A stretch of 64,000 nucleotides of DNA from Arabidopsis thaliana (GCF_000001735.4 NC_003076.8:19781835-19845834); one strand, 5' to 3'; positions 25,866 through 38,518 are shown, counted from the stretch's first letter. Numbers and translations: made by a program. The notes: generated from the letters alone by a model not told the origin.

Positions 25866-26021
25866 CTTTTTTTCCTCTGTTTTTCTCTTTTCTCAATAAT
25901 TAATTATAAAGATGTCTGTTGACAGGCTGGGAAAGACAACCTCTGCACTAGATCTTAAATATGCGTACGTTTGTTACTGTAAGAAATGAATTTGGACAAT
26001 ATTTCGTCTCTGTTCATAGAA

Positions 26022-26970
26022 GCTGCCACGTCACTTGGAGACTTCTTACCACGTATAGGTGAACGAGCAAAACGTGTTGTTTTACCATTGCCTTTTGTCT
26101 TTTCTACATTTTTGGTGTCTTTTACGGAGTATTAATTAGGTCTTTAACTGTCTAAAGATTCTATATTTTTTATGTTGCAGGTATAGATTGACTATTACGG
26201 TTCTTTCGATGTTCTTGTACCCATCAATTCTGACTTGACTACTCGGTTACATATTTTAGTGAAATTCGGTTTTAGCTAAAACTTATACTGCTACGTCACT
26301 TGGAGACTTCTTACCACAAAGGTGAACGAGCAAAACATGTATATATTGACTATTACGGTGTAAAAAAAAAGAACTTTCGATCTTCTTGTACCCATTAATG
26401 CCGACTTGACTACTCCGTCAAATTTTAGCGAAATTCGGTTTCAGCTAAGAATTATACTGCCATGTCATTTGGAGACTTCTTACCACGTAGGTGAACGAGC
26501 AAAACGTGTTGTTTTACCATTGCCTTTGTCTTTTTCTACATTTTTGGTGTCTTTTGTACGGAGTTTTAATTAGGTTTTTAACCATTAAAAGATGTATATA
26601 TATTGACTGTTACGGTGTATAAAAAAAGAACTGTTCTTGTACCCATTTATTCCGAGTTGACTACTCGGTTAAATTTAAGCAAATTCGGTTTCAGCTTAAA
26701 ATTATACTGCCACATCACTTGGTGACTTCTTACCACGTAGGTGAACGAGCAAAACGTGTTGTTTTACAATTACCATTGCTTTTTGTCTTTTTCTACATAT
26801 TTTGTGTCTTTTTATGGAGTATTAATTTGGGTTTAACCGTCAAATAATTTATGTTGCATGTAAGTATTCACTATTACGGTGTGTAAAAGAAGATCTTTCG
26901 ATGGTCTTGTGCCCATTTCCGACTTGACTACTCGGTCAAATATTTTAGCGTAATTCGGTTTCAGCTAAAG
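26022..26970. repeat. Four tandem units (about 250-265 bp, one shortened to 169 bp) upstream of SDI1
   Basis: Units begin at 26022, 26288, 26457 and 26707. Each opens with CTGC.A(C/T)(A/G)TCA.TTGG then (A/T)GACTTCTTACCAC, followed by GGTGAACGAGCAAAAC. Units 1, 3 and 4 continue GTGTTGTTTTAC and a TTTTTGTCTTTT-like run; all units end with CTATTACGGT-like words, CTTGTACCCAT, GACTTGACTACTC and ATTCGGTTT(C/T)AGCT. Unit 2 lacks the internal part between GCAAAAC and the TATTGACTATTACGG word. Identity between units is high by eye, so the array is fairly young. It starts about 155 bp upstream of the SDI1 start codon, inside the likely promoter. Units 1-3 carry GGAGAC; unit 4 has GGTGAC. Confidence 0.85.
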
Positions 26971-29616
26971 GTTTTTAGACTTATCGATTTAATGGTGTGA
27001 AAAACGGTCAATTATATTCATTTACAAGTTTAAGGATTTTGTTGTTATGTGTATATGAATTTTCGAGTTTGCAAATTCGTACACAAATTTGGACAAGAAT
27101 CAACTATAGCTTATGTATTTTTGAATAATTTGTGGTTTTTACCATTTTTAAATAATAAAATTATGATTTAACATGCATTTTACCTTTTATATTTGGATTT
27201 AGTCAGTTCTATTTATTTTTAAAATTTAGTATTTAATATACAATATGTATTTTGCGAAAAAAATATCGTACATACGTATATTTTTAAATATTAAAAATAA
27301 TAAATACGTAAAATTTTAGTAAAAATGACATTTTTAAAACAAAATATCAAAAAATGGTAAACTAGACAATAATACCATTTTATGATTGCGAATTGCTTCC
27401 AATGACATCATGGGGAGGTGGATCACATGGTGCCACAACCAGCTTTAGAAACTCAAGGTGGCTCAAGATTCAACAGCCCATGATGGCTCAAGATCTGAGT
27501 ATCTGACGAACAAATTAAATGACAATATTATTTTTAAGTCAATACTTTTCAGTTTTTCTAATATTTGTTTTAACTTCTATTTATTGTAGTTTAATTATAA
27601 TTAATACATTACATTTAATTTTAAATTTTATAGTAAAAATCTGCATGAAAAAATATATAATCTTTTTTACGATATGTTTTGTGATAGTTAGTATGTAATA
27701 CTTGTTTTGTTTTCCATGCCTAATTCGGCCAAACAAAGATTAACTAAGTCAAACAAGCTGCTAATATGGTAAAACGGTCCATTAGAACATCGGCCCATTA
27801 AGACAACGGCTCGACCCAAATAAAGATGGTTCAACTCAACATAACAGTGGCTTAGTCTAGTAATATTTTAGCTCGGTCCATTTTAGTTTGGCCCAACCTG
27901 ATAGATTCGAAAAGATAAAAAGGAGAAATCGCAAGAGAGACAAAGAGAAGCGTATATCAGCTCTTTGCCTATAATTAGCAGAAGACACTATACAGAAAAG
28001 GATTCGGACCACAAGTCATTACTTAGGTCAGCTCGTCGCATAAATTTATTTTGGACGAAATATCTTTGATTTTTTTTTTTTGTCAATTTGGATAGTACCA
28101 TCACAAACATCATCCTTTACATATATAGTGAATAACTAATCATTCAAATGTTTTACTAGTCAATCCATTGTTCATTTTTTTTTTCTTTTGTAGTGATATT
28201 CAGATTTTATTCAATTGCACATAATAAATTTTAGTATCCATTAGAAAAAATGGCCTCACAGAAAAAAGTTTATCAGTTAAAGTAGTATCTAGATTTATGT
28301 TTATAAGGTTTTACTATCTATTTTAGGTACTTTCTTTACTTTTCTTAGCTTAAATTATAATTCATGTTTCAGAGATTAATCAGTCCATTCTTGTACACAT
28401 GATCAGTTGCAAATACCATTAAAAAGAAGTCGGGGATGTACTGTGGGAATATAAGTACTATACTATAAGCAGATTCGATCCCAACTAGTGCAAAGCATTT
28501 CAATCTTCATTACAAAAGAAAAAAGTAGCAAACAAAAAAGCATTATCTAAATTTAATTATCCAATCGTCATTAGAATCATTGAAAAGGATATAATTGATT
28601 TTAATATCTAAGTGGTAACCACATCAATAATTATAAACTTTATTATAGAAAAAAAAACGTAGCGAATCATCGTCACTCTCAGTCGTTTTGTGGCATATAC
28701 AATAATAAGCCAAAACACAATGAATCTGGACAATTTGCGAGGCATTATTCACTAGTTTACAAGACTTGCCGCTCACTGATAAACATTTTGGACCACAAAG
28801 CAATAAGGCAAATAGTGTTTTCGGGGAATACAAAAATATACAATAATTCTACGGACTTGAGACTTAGCTATAAGTCAATATTGAATATTTTATAGAAATC
28901 CGAGACTAGTGGAGACATCGCATGAATTAAGACGGTTTATCAGCATTATTCAAGATTGATTTGGTTTGCATCTAACTAACATGATTAAAAATAAGAACCA
29001 TTGATTAATTCATTCCTTAGAGTATGGGTTCATGCTTGCATATAAATCACTCGTTCGATTTATTTCGTATTACATCTATTTATTCTGTTTAGGTGCAAAG
29101 CCGGTCTTAATAGAATATTGTCTTGAGAACATACATATATAAACTGTCATTGTTTCTATCTCCATAAATTTTGAAATCGATCCTAACTAGTTGAATAATC
29201 CCTCTATACCAAGAAGGCAAGAACCGACATTTGAATTAATTTAACCAATTATCTTCCACAATTACTTTCTTTTTGTTGTCCATTGTTCTTCATTTACTTT
29301 TGGGTTGAATTTATGAACTCAACAAGTCAACAACATTTTATGAATCATATCAATTTTGGGTACACAATCGTGAAGATAATAACGGAGAAAGCTTGCTAAA
29401 GACTTAAAAGTGGTGTTTGTGAAGCAGTCTATATGGCCCACTATTAAACATATGTGATATCATGCATGAGTTTTGGTTACTCATTCAAAAGTATGCTGAA
29501 CAATTCTTTTTTTGTTTTCAAAAATTACGGGTATGTTAGATTATTTTGAGTTAACTAAAAAGCATAGAAGATTAAAAAAATGTTACATTTTTTATATAAA
29601 ATATTACAACTACATC

Positions 29617-29737
29617 TAGTGCCGGCTTAGCACATGTGCTTAAGGTGCTAGGACATATGGTCTAGGGTCCAAAAAAAAAAAAACATGATATGATTACATA
29701 ATAGCACTGGATCTACAAAATGTTTGAGCCGGTCCTG
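29617..29737. mobile_element. 121-bp hAT-type MITE with 8-bp target-site duplication
   Basis: The element begins TAGTGCCGGCTTAGCAC and its reverse complement begins CAGGACCGGCTCAAAC, giving imperfect terminal inverted repeats around a shared CCGGCT core. It is flanked on both sides by the identical octamer ACTACATC (29609-29616 and 29738-29745). An 8-bp duplication is the signature of hAT transposition. It contains an A-run and no coding sequence. Confidence 0.85.
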
Positions 29738-30217
29738 ACTACATCACATAATTTCATGCTAATGTTTTTGTGTGTTCTTACGCCTAACGTCTTCTCTACA
29801 CAAAACAAAAACATGATCATGATTTAGATTTGGCTGAAAACAGAGTTCTTGATTTGAATTTGACTGGAAAAATGTTTCTTGATTTGGTTGAAACATGTTT
29901 TCTTATTCGCCTTACTCTCGGATACCTCGTAGCTGAGAAGATATGGACATTGTTCTTTATAGAAATAATGTAAAGCACGACTTCCATACCTTCTTGCAAG
30001 GATCTTTGATAAGTTCCTATCCTCATTAACATGTGTTGCACCTTGTTTTTCGATCCTCTAAGCTTCCAAGTATATGACTACAACAACGAGATTGAATATC
30101 TAATGATACAAATGGTATCTTAACTATATACTTTCTTTTCAATTCTTCTGGTAATGTGTATTTAACAATTAATTTTGCTAATCTTGGATGTAGCTTTGCA
30201 CATGGATTGCTACAGAT

Positions 30218-31084
30218 TAGAGCTGTCACAGCGGGCTGTCCATGTCCATTAGCCCAGTCCAATAATGTCCATTTCGATATTGGACAAATAGTGTTCATGT
30301 CCACTAAGGCACATGTCCATTAACGCCCGTGCCCATTAATGTCCATGTCCAAATGGGTTGTCCAATAGGCATAACAAAACCAAATTTTAACACAATAGTA
30401 TTTGCTTCAGCAAGATGCTTGAATGTTTCTTTGTAAATAATCGCTCTAGAGAGCATTAGATGTGTAGAATTCCATTTTGTGCTTACTACCAATTCTTTTT
30501 TCTGTTTAAGTAACTCATATTAGTGAGCTAAGCTTTTGATATTTGCAGTTTCATGAATACACGGTGTCAAAGGACCAAGCTTCATAGTTCATACTATGCA
30601 TAATGCAGACAATGAACACTATATCAAACAATAGTAACAGAAATCGAAAGAGACCCATGTCAAAATCACTCTCAATAAGCAAAAAACAGTAACAAAAAAT
30701 CATTTCGAATTGAGTAATCAAAAACCCAGATCGAATTGAGTAAAAATGACGAGAATTTGCTTACTTGAACTGGATTAGGAATCTCAGGAGGATCCATGAT
30801 GTGATGGAGTTGAGATGTTGAAGGAACTCGCCGGAGAAATCGCCGGAAAGAAGAAATCGCCAAATAAGCGTCGGGGAAATGTTTTTTCCCCAAATTTATT
30901 TTTGCCCGAACACTTAAACCTAATATTTTTTGACCATTGGGCCGCCCATGTCCATCACGTCCAGTCCGCTGATGCCCATGTCCGTTAACGCCCATGTCCA
31001 TTAATGCCTGCTTCATAATGGGCTTGTCCATGCCCGGTCCATTAGGCGTTGGACACGGGCCACTCGTCCATTTTGATAACTCTA
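30218..31084 (-). mobile_element. Internally deleted hAT transposon (867 bp) with transposase remnants
   Basis: The termini are TAGAGCTGTCACAGCGG (left) and, reverse-complemented, TAGAGTTATCAAAATGG (right). The octamer CTACAGAT flanks both ends exactly (30210-30217 and 31085-31092), the hAT hallmark. Both subterminal regions are dense in CATGTCCATTA/GCCCATG words, as expected for transposase-binding repeats. On the minus strand, 30304-30492 encodes STKWNSTHLMLSRAI and YKETFKHLAEAN, matching the conserved hAT transposase block (RWNSTYLML). Near 30797 a start MDPPEIPNPVQ followed by GTAAGC looks like the first transposase exon. Most of the gene between is missing, so the element is non-autonomous. 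It would need a transposase from elsewhere to move. Confidence 0.88.
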
Positions 31085-31572
31085 CTACAGATCAATCGTT
31101 CAAAGAAATAATAAAATCTCAGTAGACCTATGTTTGGAAGAAACAAGAAAATTTCATAGATCCGTATAATGGATCCATGATTCAAGATTAGCATAATTAA
31201 ATTCGAAAGTAAATTGACCTTATAACTAAAGTAAAGTGAATTAGGTGGTTACAGTTTTTTCCAATGACATTGTAACATAATATCTTACAAAAGCCAATAT
31301 TACTATTTGAAAGGTACTTCCGTACTAGTAATGTAGGGATTTGAGACGTGATTATTTATCCTTAATATTCTAATTAGATTGAAGGTTTATATATTAAGTT
31401 TTCCATAGTTAAAAGTCAATCTTGAAACAAAAAGATAGTTTGAGGGTTCTCTTGTAAATTTCCTAAAAGTAAAACATTAATACCCTAAAAATCGAAAAAT
31501 CAGAAAAAGCTTCGGAGCAAGAAAAATCAGAGAAAATTCAAAAACCCTTCACTTGCCTCACTGTTCTTCGTC

Positions 31573-32528
31573 ATGGCGAACAATCCTTCACAGCTTCTTC
31601 CTTCAGGTATGCAATTTTTTCTTCACATCTCTCACTTTCCACCTTCTTATATGTAAGAAAATCGAACTAGATCTGCGATTTTTTGGTTTTCAATTTTTGA
31701 GCGATTTGGTTTGTTTGTGCAGAGCTAATCGATAGGTGTATAGGGTCTAAGATTTGGGTGATAATGAAAGGAGATAAGGAGCTCGTTGGTATTCTCAAAG
31801 GATTCGATGTTTATGTCAACATGGTTCTTGAAGATGTCACCGAATAGTAAGTCTGATTTTAGGGTTTCGATTATTGCTTCATATCTTGTTTAATTGGAAT
31901 GTTGCTTGATCTATTACACTTTAGGAGGTGAATCATAGACATTGAACCATGGATGTGATTATGCAGAACTTAGCCTTTTGGATTTTGTTTTTGGGTAATT
32001 GATCTCAATACTGATTTGTGAATGTCCATCACAGTTCATTCATTTGCTGATTAATGACATTTATTGTGTATGCATAGAGTCTATTTCAGCGGGGTCATAT
32101 GTGGTTTCGGTGACTTGAGTTGTTTGTGGTTGTGTGAGGATTAGTTAATTGATGCTTAAACCCGTGTTGCTTTGGAGTTAGGATCTCATAGATTCAAGTT
32201 TTGATTGTAACAAATTCTTGATTGAATTGTAACTAGAGTGTGTTACTAATTTATCTAAGCATCGTTGTGTAGTGAGATTACGGCAGAAGGAAGACGGGTC
32301 ACAAAGCTTGATCAGATTCTACTCAATGGCAACAACATCGCCATTGTAAGTAAAAAAACACTTGTGGTTACTCATAGCCATACGTTGTATAAACTTCCTT
32401 GTGATGAATTTTCAAGTATCTTGATATAAACAGTTGGTCATTTGAATAGTCAAATTGCTAAGAAACTGGTGTTGAAAATGTTTGTGATGCAGCTGGTGCC
32501 AGGTGGGTCTCCCGAAGATGGAGAATGA
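31573..32528 (+). CDS. SAD1: LSm5 small nuclear ribonucleoprotein
   Basis: Four exons (31573-31606, 31723-31846, 32273-32345, 32493-32528) give 88 aa. Sm motif 1 is seen in [20 protein letters not shown] with [15 protein letters not shown], and Sm motif 2 in [18 protein letters not shown]. LSm5 is part of the LSm2-8 ring, which binds U6 snRNA in the nucleus, and the LSm1-7 ring, which promotes decapping in the cytoplasm. The Arabidopsis gene was identified as SAD1 (supersensitive to ABA and drought; At5g48870 by recall). Length and exon phases are exactly as expected. It is convergent with KAT5, whose stop lies 214 bp beyond. Confidence 0.95.
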
Positions 32529-32741
32529 GATTTGCGAGATTTGATTGGTGTTTTCAGACTTGTGTGAGGAAGGATGTAACTTTTGGTTTTAGATTTAACA
32601 CTTTGTTCAGAGAAAAGTAGTTGATTTTAAACTCAGAATGACAAAAGTTTTCATTGTTCAGCAATGTGAAAGAGCTAAAGCATCATATTTATTAGACTCA
32701 ATGCATCATTACTTCTACTTATTCAAGCTCTCTTCGATGTT

Positions 32742-35187
32742 CTAATGACTATCCCCGTTAGCCACACGAGCGTTGGACAAGTTATCAACAGAGTCTCCCC
32801 TCTCAAAAACAGCTGCAGCTCCCATTCCAGTGCCTGTGACGTTCGCATTTTACATATACCATTAACATAGGTAATCATTGATCCAATTCAATCTGAAAAA
32901 AAATCTTATATATATACCTATGCACATTGAGATTACTCCAAAGCGGCAATCTTTTCCTCTCCGCTTCATCTCGTGCAACAATGTCGCAACACATCGAGCT
33001 CCTGAACATATAGAAAAGAACTCTATTAGCCTGTAACAAATGTTGCATTTTATTTAGTTACGACAAGCTTGGTAAGTAGTAACCTGTAGCACCCAGGGGA
33101 TGGCCAATAGCAATGGCTCCTCCATTAACATTGACCTTTTCCATATCCAGCTCTAACTTCTTGCAAGAGTACACATACTGAGATGCAAATGCCTGTTTAA
33201 CAATGCAACAATAAAGATTTATATGTATGTATTATTCCGAAACAGGAAAAAAACCAATGTGAAATATTTTGTTACCTCATTGATCTCGAATAGATCAATA
33301 TCGCTGACGTTGAGCCCTGCGAGCTTAGTTGCAGCGGGAATGGCAACAGCTGGACCAATACCCATTACAGATGGTTCCACACCAGTAACAGCAAAACTCC
33401 TGCATTGTTCCGGAATCAGATTTGCTCGGTTTCTTGAACTGGCAAAATGTTGTATATTCATTTTACCTGAATACTCCAAGAATGGGAAGTCCCTTCTTCA
33501 TAGCCAAACTTCTCTTCATTAGCAGTACTGCTCCAGCACCATCACTGATCTGACTAGCATTGCCTACACAAAACACATATACTTAAATGCTTCAATCTAT
33601 GATCTCACTTATGCCAGTGATAGTTAAGAGAGTTGTTTCTAACCAGCTGTGGTGGAACCGTTCTGTTTAAAGACAGTCTTCAGCTTTGCCAAATCTGCCA
33701 TGTTTGAGTTTGGACGTACACCGTCATCAACAGATACGACGATTGCCTTCTCTGCTTTAGTCTCAGGGTCCACAATCTGTCAAGAACAATATCATTTACT
33801 GAGAAAGCTCTACCAAAAGGGCTTTAAAGGAAGTTTGGGAGGTTCTTGTTTTACCTTAGTAGCAACAGGAATGATTTCATCCTTGAGTTTACCAGACGCG
33901 ATTGCAGCTGCAGCGCGTTTGTGAGACTCCACCTGATTATTACTGAATCAGTACTTATATGAACTAGAGAGGAAAAAAGTGAAGAGAATAACTAACTAAC
34001 CGCAGCCATATCTTGCTCTTCTCTTGTGACACCGAACCTTTCTGCAACGTTTTCAGAAGTAATTCCCATTGGAAGCAAACAATCACGGGCTTTTGGGAAA
34101 TCCTGTGCCTATTCCCATGTAGAGTTTACAAGATCATCACAAAACTCTTCTTGTTGAGTAAATTTATACACTCATTGTGATAGCTTACTCTTGGATTAGA
34201 GCCATGAAAGCCGCCTCCAGGAATATGATCAGTTGACATTGATTCCACTCCAGCACCAATACCTATGCAATTCACAAAGTTGAGAGAATCAATCCCATGG
34301 CCTATACAAGCAGCTAGAGACTACAAAAAACTGATGCAGCAGCATCTTACCAATGTCGTAATAACCAGCTCTAATGGAAGCAGCAACATCAGCAACTGCT
34401 TGTAGTCCTGATGAGCATTGTCTATTGACAGTTCTAACTGGCACGGAGTCTAGCTCGTAAAAGAGAAGGATGAAGAAACATATCAACAACTTGTGAGATA
34501 TTAAGTTTATCTTGATTCTTGAATGAGATTTAGTACCAGGAAAACCAGCAAAATAAGCTGCAACTCTACACTCCATTGCTCTCTGAGAACCAGGCGCTAT
34601 CACGGTACCAACAACGATATCACCAACTTCACTTGGATCCAAAGATGTTCTTTCCACTACAGCCTAATCAGAACAAACCATGAAACATAAGAAATCATTG
34701 ATACTACTACTCCATGCATGCACAAGGTTTAATTGATGACTTACCTTAAGAACAGAAGCAAGAAGATCATCAGGAAGAGTGTCTTTGAAACCTCCACGTC
34801 TCGCTTTGCAAATGGCGGTACGATATGCCCTGAAGAAGAAGAAGAATCAAGAAACAAAGAAAACTAAAGAAAGTGAAAGTGAAGCAAACTCAATGAGTAT
34901 ACTTACGCTACAATCACAATGTCATCTCCAAAAGCAGCCATTGGGGAAACTTCAGAAACACAATTCACAGGCTAAAATTAACAAAAACACAAGTGAGTCA
35001 CATAATAAAACAGAGTTAAAGATCATCAGCTTCCACAAACAATTTCAATGTCTAATTAAGACTCACGGATTAAGACAACTAAACTTACAGACAGAAGAGA
35101 AGGTTCATGTTTAAGAGAAGAATTAGAAGAAGAAACTGGATTGAGATGACGAAGCAATATCTTTTGTCTTTCCATAGCTCTCTCCAT
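32742..35187 (-). CDS. KAT5: 3-ketoacyl-CoA thiolase with PTS2 peroxisomal targeting
   Basis: Fourteen exons from 35187 to 32742 give 457 aa: 35187-35089, 34971-34907, 34829-34745, 34663-34537, 34449-34351, 34262-34189, 34108-34001, 33932-33855, 33776-33644, 33563-33467, 33399-33276, 33192-33084, 33001-32918, 32833-32742. The N-terminus contains RQKILLRHL, a PTS2 nonapeptide. Catalytic residues are Cys137 in [10 protein letters not shown], His394 in [10 protein letters not shown] and Cys426 in MCIGTG. The enzyme cleaves 3-ketoacyl-CoA with CoA, the last step of beta-oxidation. An ATG in exon 2 ([11 protein letters not shown], 34937) could start a form without PTS2; a peroxisomal and a cytosolic isoform are reported for KAT5 (At5g48880, recall). 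All intron phases close. Confidence 0.95.
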
Positions 35188-38100
35188 GATTCTCTCTGTT
35201 GCAAACACTTGTGTTGCAGCTGAATTCTAATGGTGATTGAAAGACAAAAACTTTCCGGGGAAACTGAAATGGGTTTGGTTGATTTTTCTGGAAAGGGGAA
35301 GACGTTAAGTACAATGAGCTTCAGGGTCCTCATTTTTATCGTGGGAGAGATTTTTGATCGATCGTTCTCAGTTCTCACAAGTCTGGTCTGATTGGCCTCG
35401 TTGCCAAAACCTTGTCTTGTCGTATTTGTATAAGTTAACGTCGTTACGAAAATATCGCATTTTGACATGTTTTACGCCACATACAAACTCACGCCGTTAA
35501 AAATGTGACCGGAAATTAATCGTCGGCAACTATAACTAAACCGGGCCACGTGGGAAGAATCTAACTTTTAAGCAATAAATGTTTCTTCTCATTTTGGGTA
35601 TTAGTGATTTTGATAATTTGAGTAATTTACAAATTTAGAAGAATTTGAGATAATTTATAAAATTTTAGTGAATAATTTGGATATCCAGATAATATACATG
35701 ATTTGTATTCTTTACCCACAAGAATTCATATCGGATATAGATTTAAGTTGTTTTGTTTAGTAAGAAAGAGTTAAGTATCCTTCAATTATTTTGTAAAATT
35801 CTCGTCCAAAAAATAGTTGTTGTGACTAGAATATACCATCTAATAAATCAATTTTGAGAGACTAAAACGGATTTTCTTAGATAAGTAAAGTCTTTAAGAC
35901 TCGTAAAAGATAAGATGGAGAGAGGTCAAGAAAGTTACCCGACGGATGAATGAGCTAGTAAGAGTTCCAATAGATATCAAAATCTAAAAGTAGACAATAT
36001 GCAAATGTTGAGATAACCGATTGTTCAAGATTATATATACAAAAATAGTGTTGAGAGTTAGATGAGGAGTGAAAGAAGTGACGTTGCATTTGGCAATTAA
36101 CTCTTTTGCCATACTCTTTTGATCCTCCACCACTCTTCCTACCAACCTCCTTACTTATCTTTCATTTTTATGCCTACCTAACCTTCCATTCATGTTAGAT
36201 TTCTTGCAAACCTAATTTCTTTTATTTGTTTATTAAGTATCTAACTTATTACATAAAGTAAGGTTTTGAACTGGTTTTGTTTTTCTATTTTAAAATGTTT
36301 AATTATCTATTTAAAAACAATAAATCAAATATTGAATTGATTAAATATGTTACTAGGTTTCTCTTAAATCTATACATATATATATATATGTTTTTCAATG
36401 GAGGTTGTCGTCGATTTCGATTCAGATTACTCCGACAAAGAGGAAGAAGAACCAGTTCAACATCTTCAAACAGTTCTTCTTCCCATTCTCTAATAGTCAA
36501 AGTGAAACCATTATGAGGCAAAGTATTCCATGCAAACAATACTATTTTTTATTTTTAAAATTACATTACTAATAGTATTGTTTTTAAAATAAAAAATTCA
36601 GTAATTAATTAAAACAGTCCTCTACATTACTACTCAACTAAGCAGCCCAAATTAGAAACAGAATTTTAAAAATTAAAGAAAAGAAACATAATAGTCCTAT
36701 TTTTATTTTCATAATTAAATAATAATCAATTAAATTGGGTCTTTTTGTTGAGTAGTTTAAATAAAATAGTCTATTTATAAATATTGATTATCAAAAAGCA
36801 TGTCAAGTTGTGTAATAGGAGAAGAGCAAAATCCTACTTTAATATACTCCCTATATTTTTCATGACTATGACTAGCTTTGTCAAACCTAAATGAAATTGT
36901 GCTTTGACATGAAGCATAACTAGAAACAATTCAAAAGCCATGAGAATCCTAAAACAAAAACCAACACAAAAATACATACACCGAAAAGAAAGAAAATTTG
37001 TATGTAGCTCACGCTATACAATTTATGTAACCCAAACAGATTTACAGTGTAGTTAGTTAATTCACTTGTACTGCATTGTGATGAATTTGAGATTGATGAA
37101 AACATATATTAAATTTCAATGTCGAAAAGAAAATAACTTGCGTTGGTGGTTTATAGAGGTGTAAAGGCCAGTGGGTTGTTTCCGGCCTAGTAATAACAAA
37201 TGAAAGCTAAACGGGCCGCAACAAGTCCATAAAACGTAAAACTAATTGGCTTACTTTTTTTGGTATAGTGAACAGAGGAAGTAGCCAACTATGAGGAGAC
37301 AAGTTGCAAGGGAATGTGGGCGGTGCGATCGGTCAGGAGTCAGGACCCATCACAGTCTTTATGACTACCCATTTGCTTCTCAAGTTGTGGAGTGTTCTGC
37401 TTCTATTCTTTAAACAAATATATTGATTTCGACTGATGTTTTTTTCTTTTTTTTTTTTTTTGGGGGCTGAACACAACTTTTCATTATACAAACATTAGTT
37501 CCATACACGGTTTATCAACCTCTACAAAACGATTGAATCTAGATAAGCACTAATGAATAAAGCCAAATATCATAATTCATAAATGAAAGAGATTTTCCTT
37601 TTATTTGATTTCTTTCACGCAATTTAAACACAATCTTGAACTCTCATTCTTTGTTTACATGATATATCGTTATATAACTTAAGCATAGTATTTAGTAAAA
37701 ACATACTTAGTTTTTTTTTTTTGGTAGGAAAAATATACTTAGTTTTTCTGTAACTTAAATTATTAGAAAGTAGAAAATGAAATAGAGTAACAAGAACCAA
37801 CTTTTTTTATTAAAATATGATGAAATAATTCATGTGTAAATATGTGTCTCAAAGAAGGTAATCTTGTGATTCTTGGTGTGCCAAAATGAAAGACAAAGGT
37901 AATAGTCAAAGTTCACTAAAGGAAATAGAGTTCCATTTGCGAGGAAATTACAGTTAAGCCAATAGCAAATAGAGTTCCATTTAGAGATGATGCAAAACCC
38001 AAAAATGCTAATCTCAAGATATGAAAATAAAAAGAAGTTTCATTTCCCAATTCAAAGGTCTCTTTCTTTCTCACCAATCAATCTCCTTTTCATTAACATG

Positions 38101-38518
38101 CACCACCTTTACTCATTCTCTTCTCTCTCTTTATCTGACTCTCTCTTATCTCCACTGTTCCCAAGCCCATACGGGCAAAAGAACCTGCTCCCAAAGTTGG
38201 CTCTGCAACAGAACAGAACTCTTAATTGTAGTAACACTAATGTATCCACTCACAGTCTCACAGTTTCCAACTCTCCTCAAACACCATCTTAAACTTGACT
38301 TCTCTTCTACTTCTCATCTTCACACTTGCCCTTTTAAACTCATCCTCTCAAGCCCACAACACTCACATTCTCTTTCTCTCCCTCTCGGTCTTCAGCTCAA
38401 GGTATAGCTACATTCATACGCATTTCATTTTAGGGTTGGCTTTCCAAGTTGTTTGTGCACTTATTGGAAGTTAATATAATCCTTAGTCACTTTTTTGTAT
38501 GTGTATAGATAACATAGA
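35188..38518. other. Intergenic interval and LATE 5' leader
   Basis: 35188-35500 is the KAT5 upstream region. The rest is AT-rich. A TA-dinucleotide run at about 36377-36390 is followed by a 31-codon ORF from 36400 (MEVVVDFDSDYSDKEEEE), which is acidic and has no recognised relative. The likely LATE leader starts somewhere after 38000 and contains a pyrimidine-rich CT tract, upstream ORFs and an intron. Confidence 0.45.
38402..38508 (+). other. Probable 5'-UTR intron of LATE
   Basis: CTCAAG followed by GTATAGC (donor, 38402) and TGTGTATAG (acceptor ending 38508) enclose a 107-bp T-rich segment that ends ten bases before the LATE start codon. Size, T-richness and position are typical of plant leader introns. 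Confidence 0.6.

Larger units (their letters stand above)
25866..31572. other. Intergenic interval between SDI1 and SAD1
   Basis: It contains the SDI1 promoter with a four-unit repeat array and two hAT-type elements, listed separately. Around 27770-27910 there are two GGCCCA words (site-II-like) and several GG(C/T)CCA variants without an adjacent ORF. The remaining sequence is AT-rich with no supported gene; the 69-codon minus-strand ORF at 28624-28833 has no signature. Confidence 0.5.
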
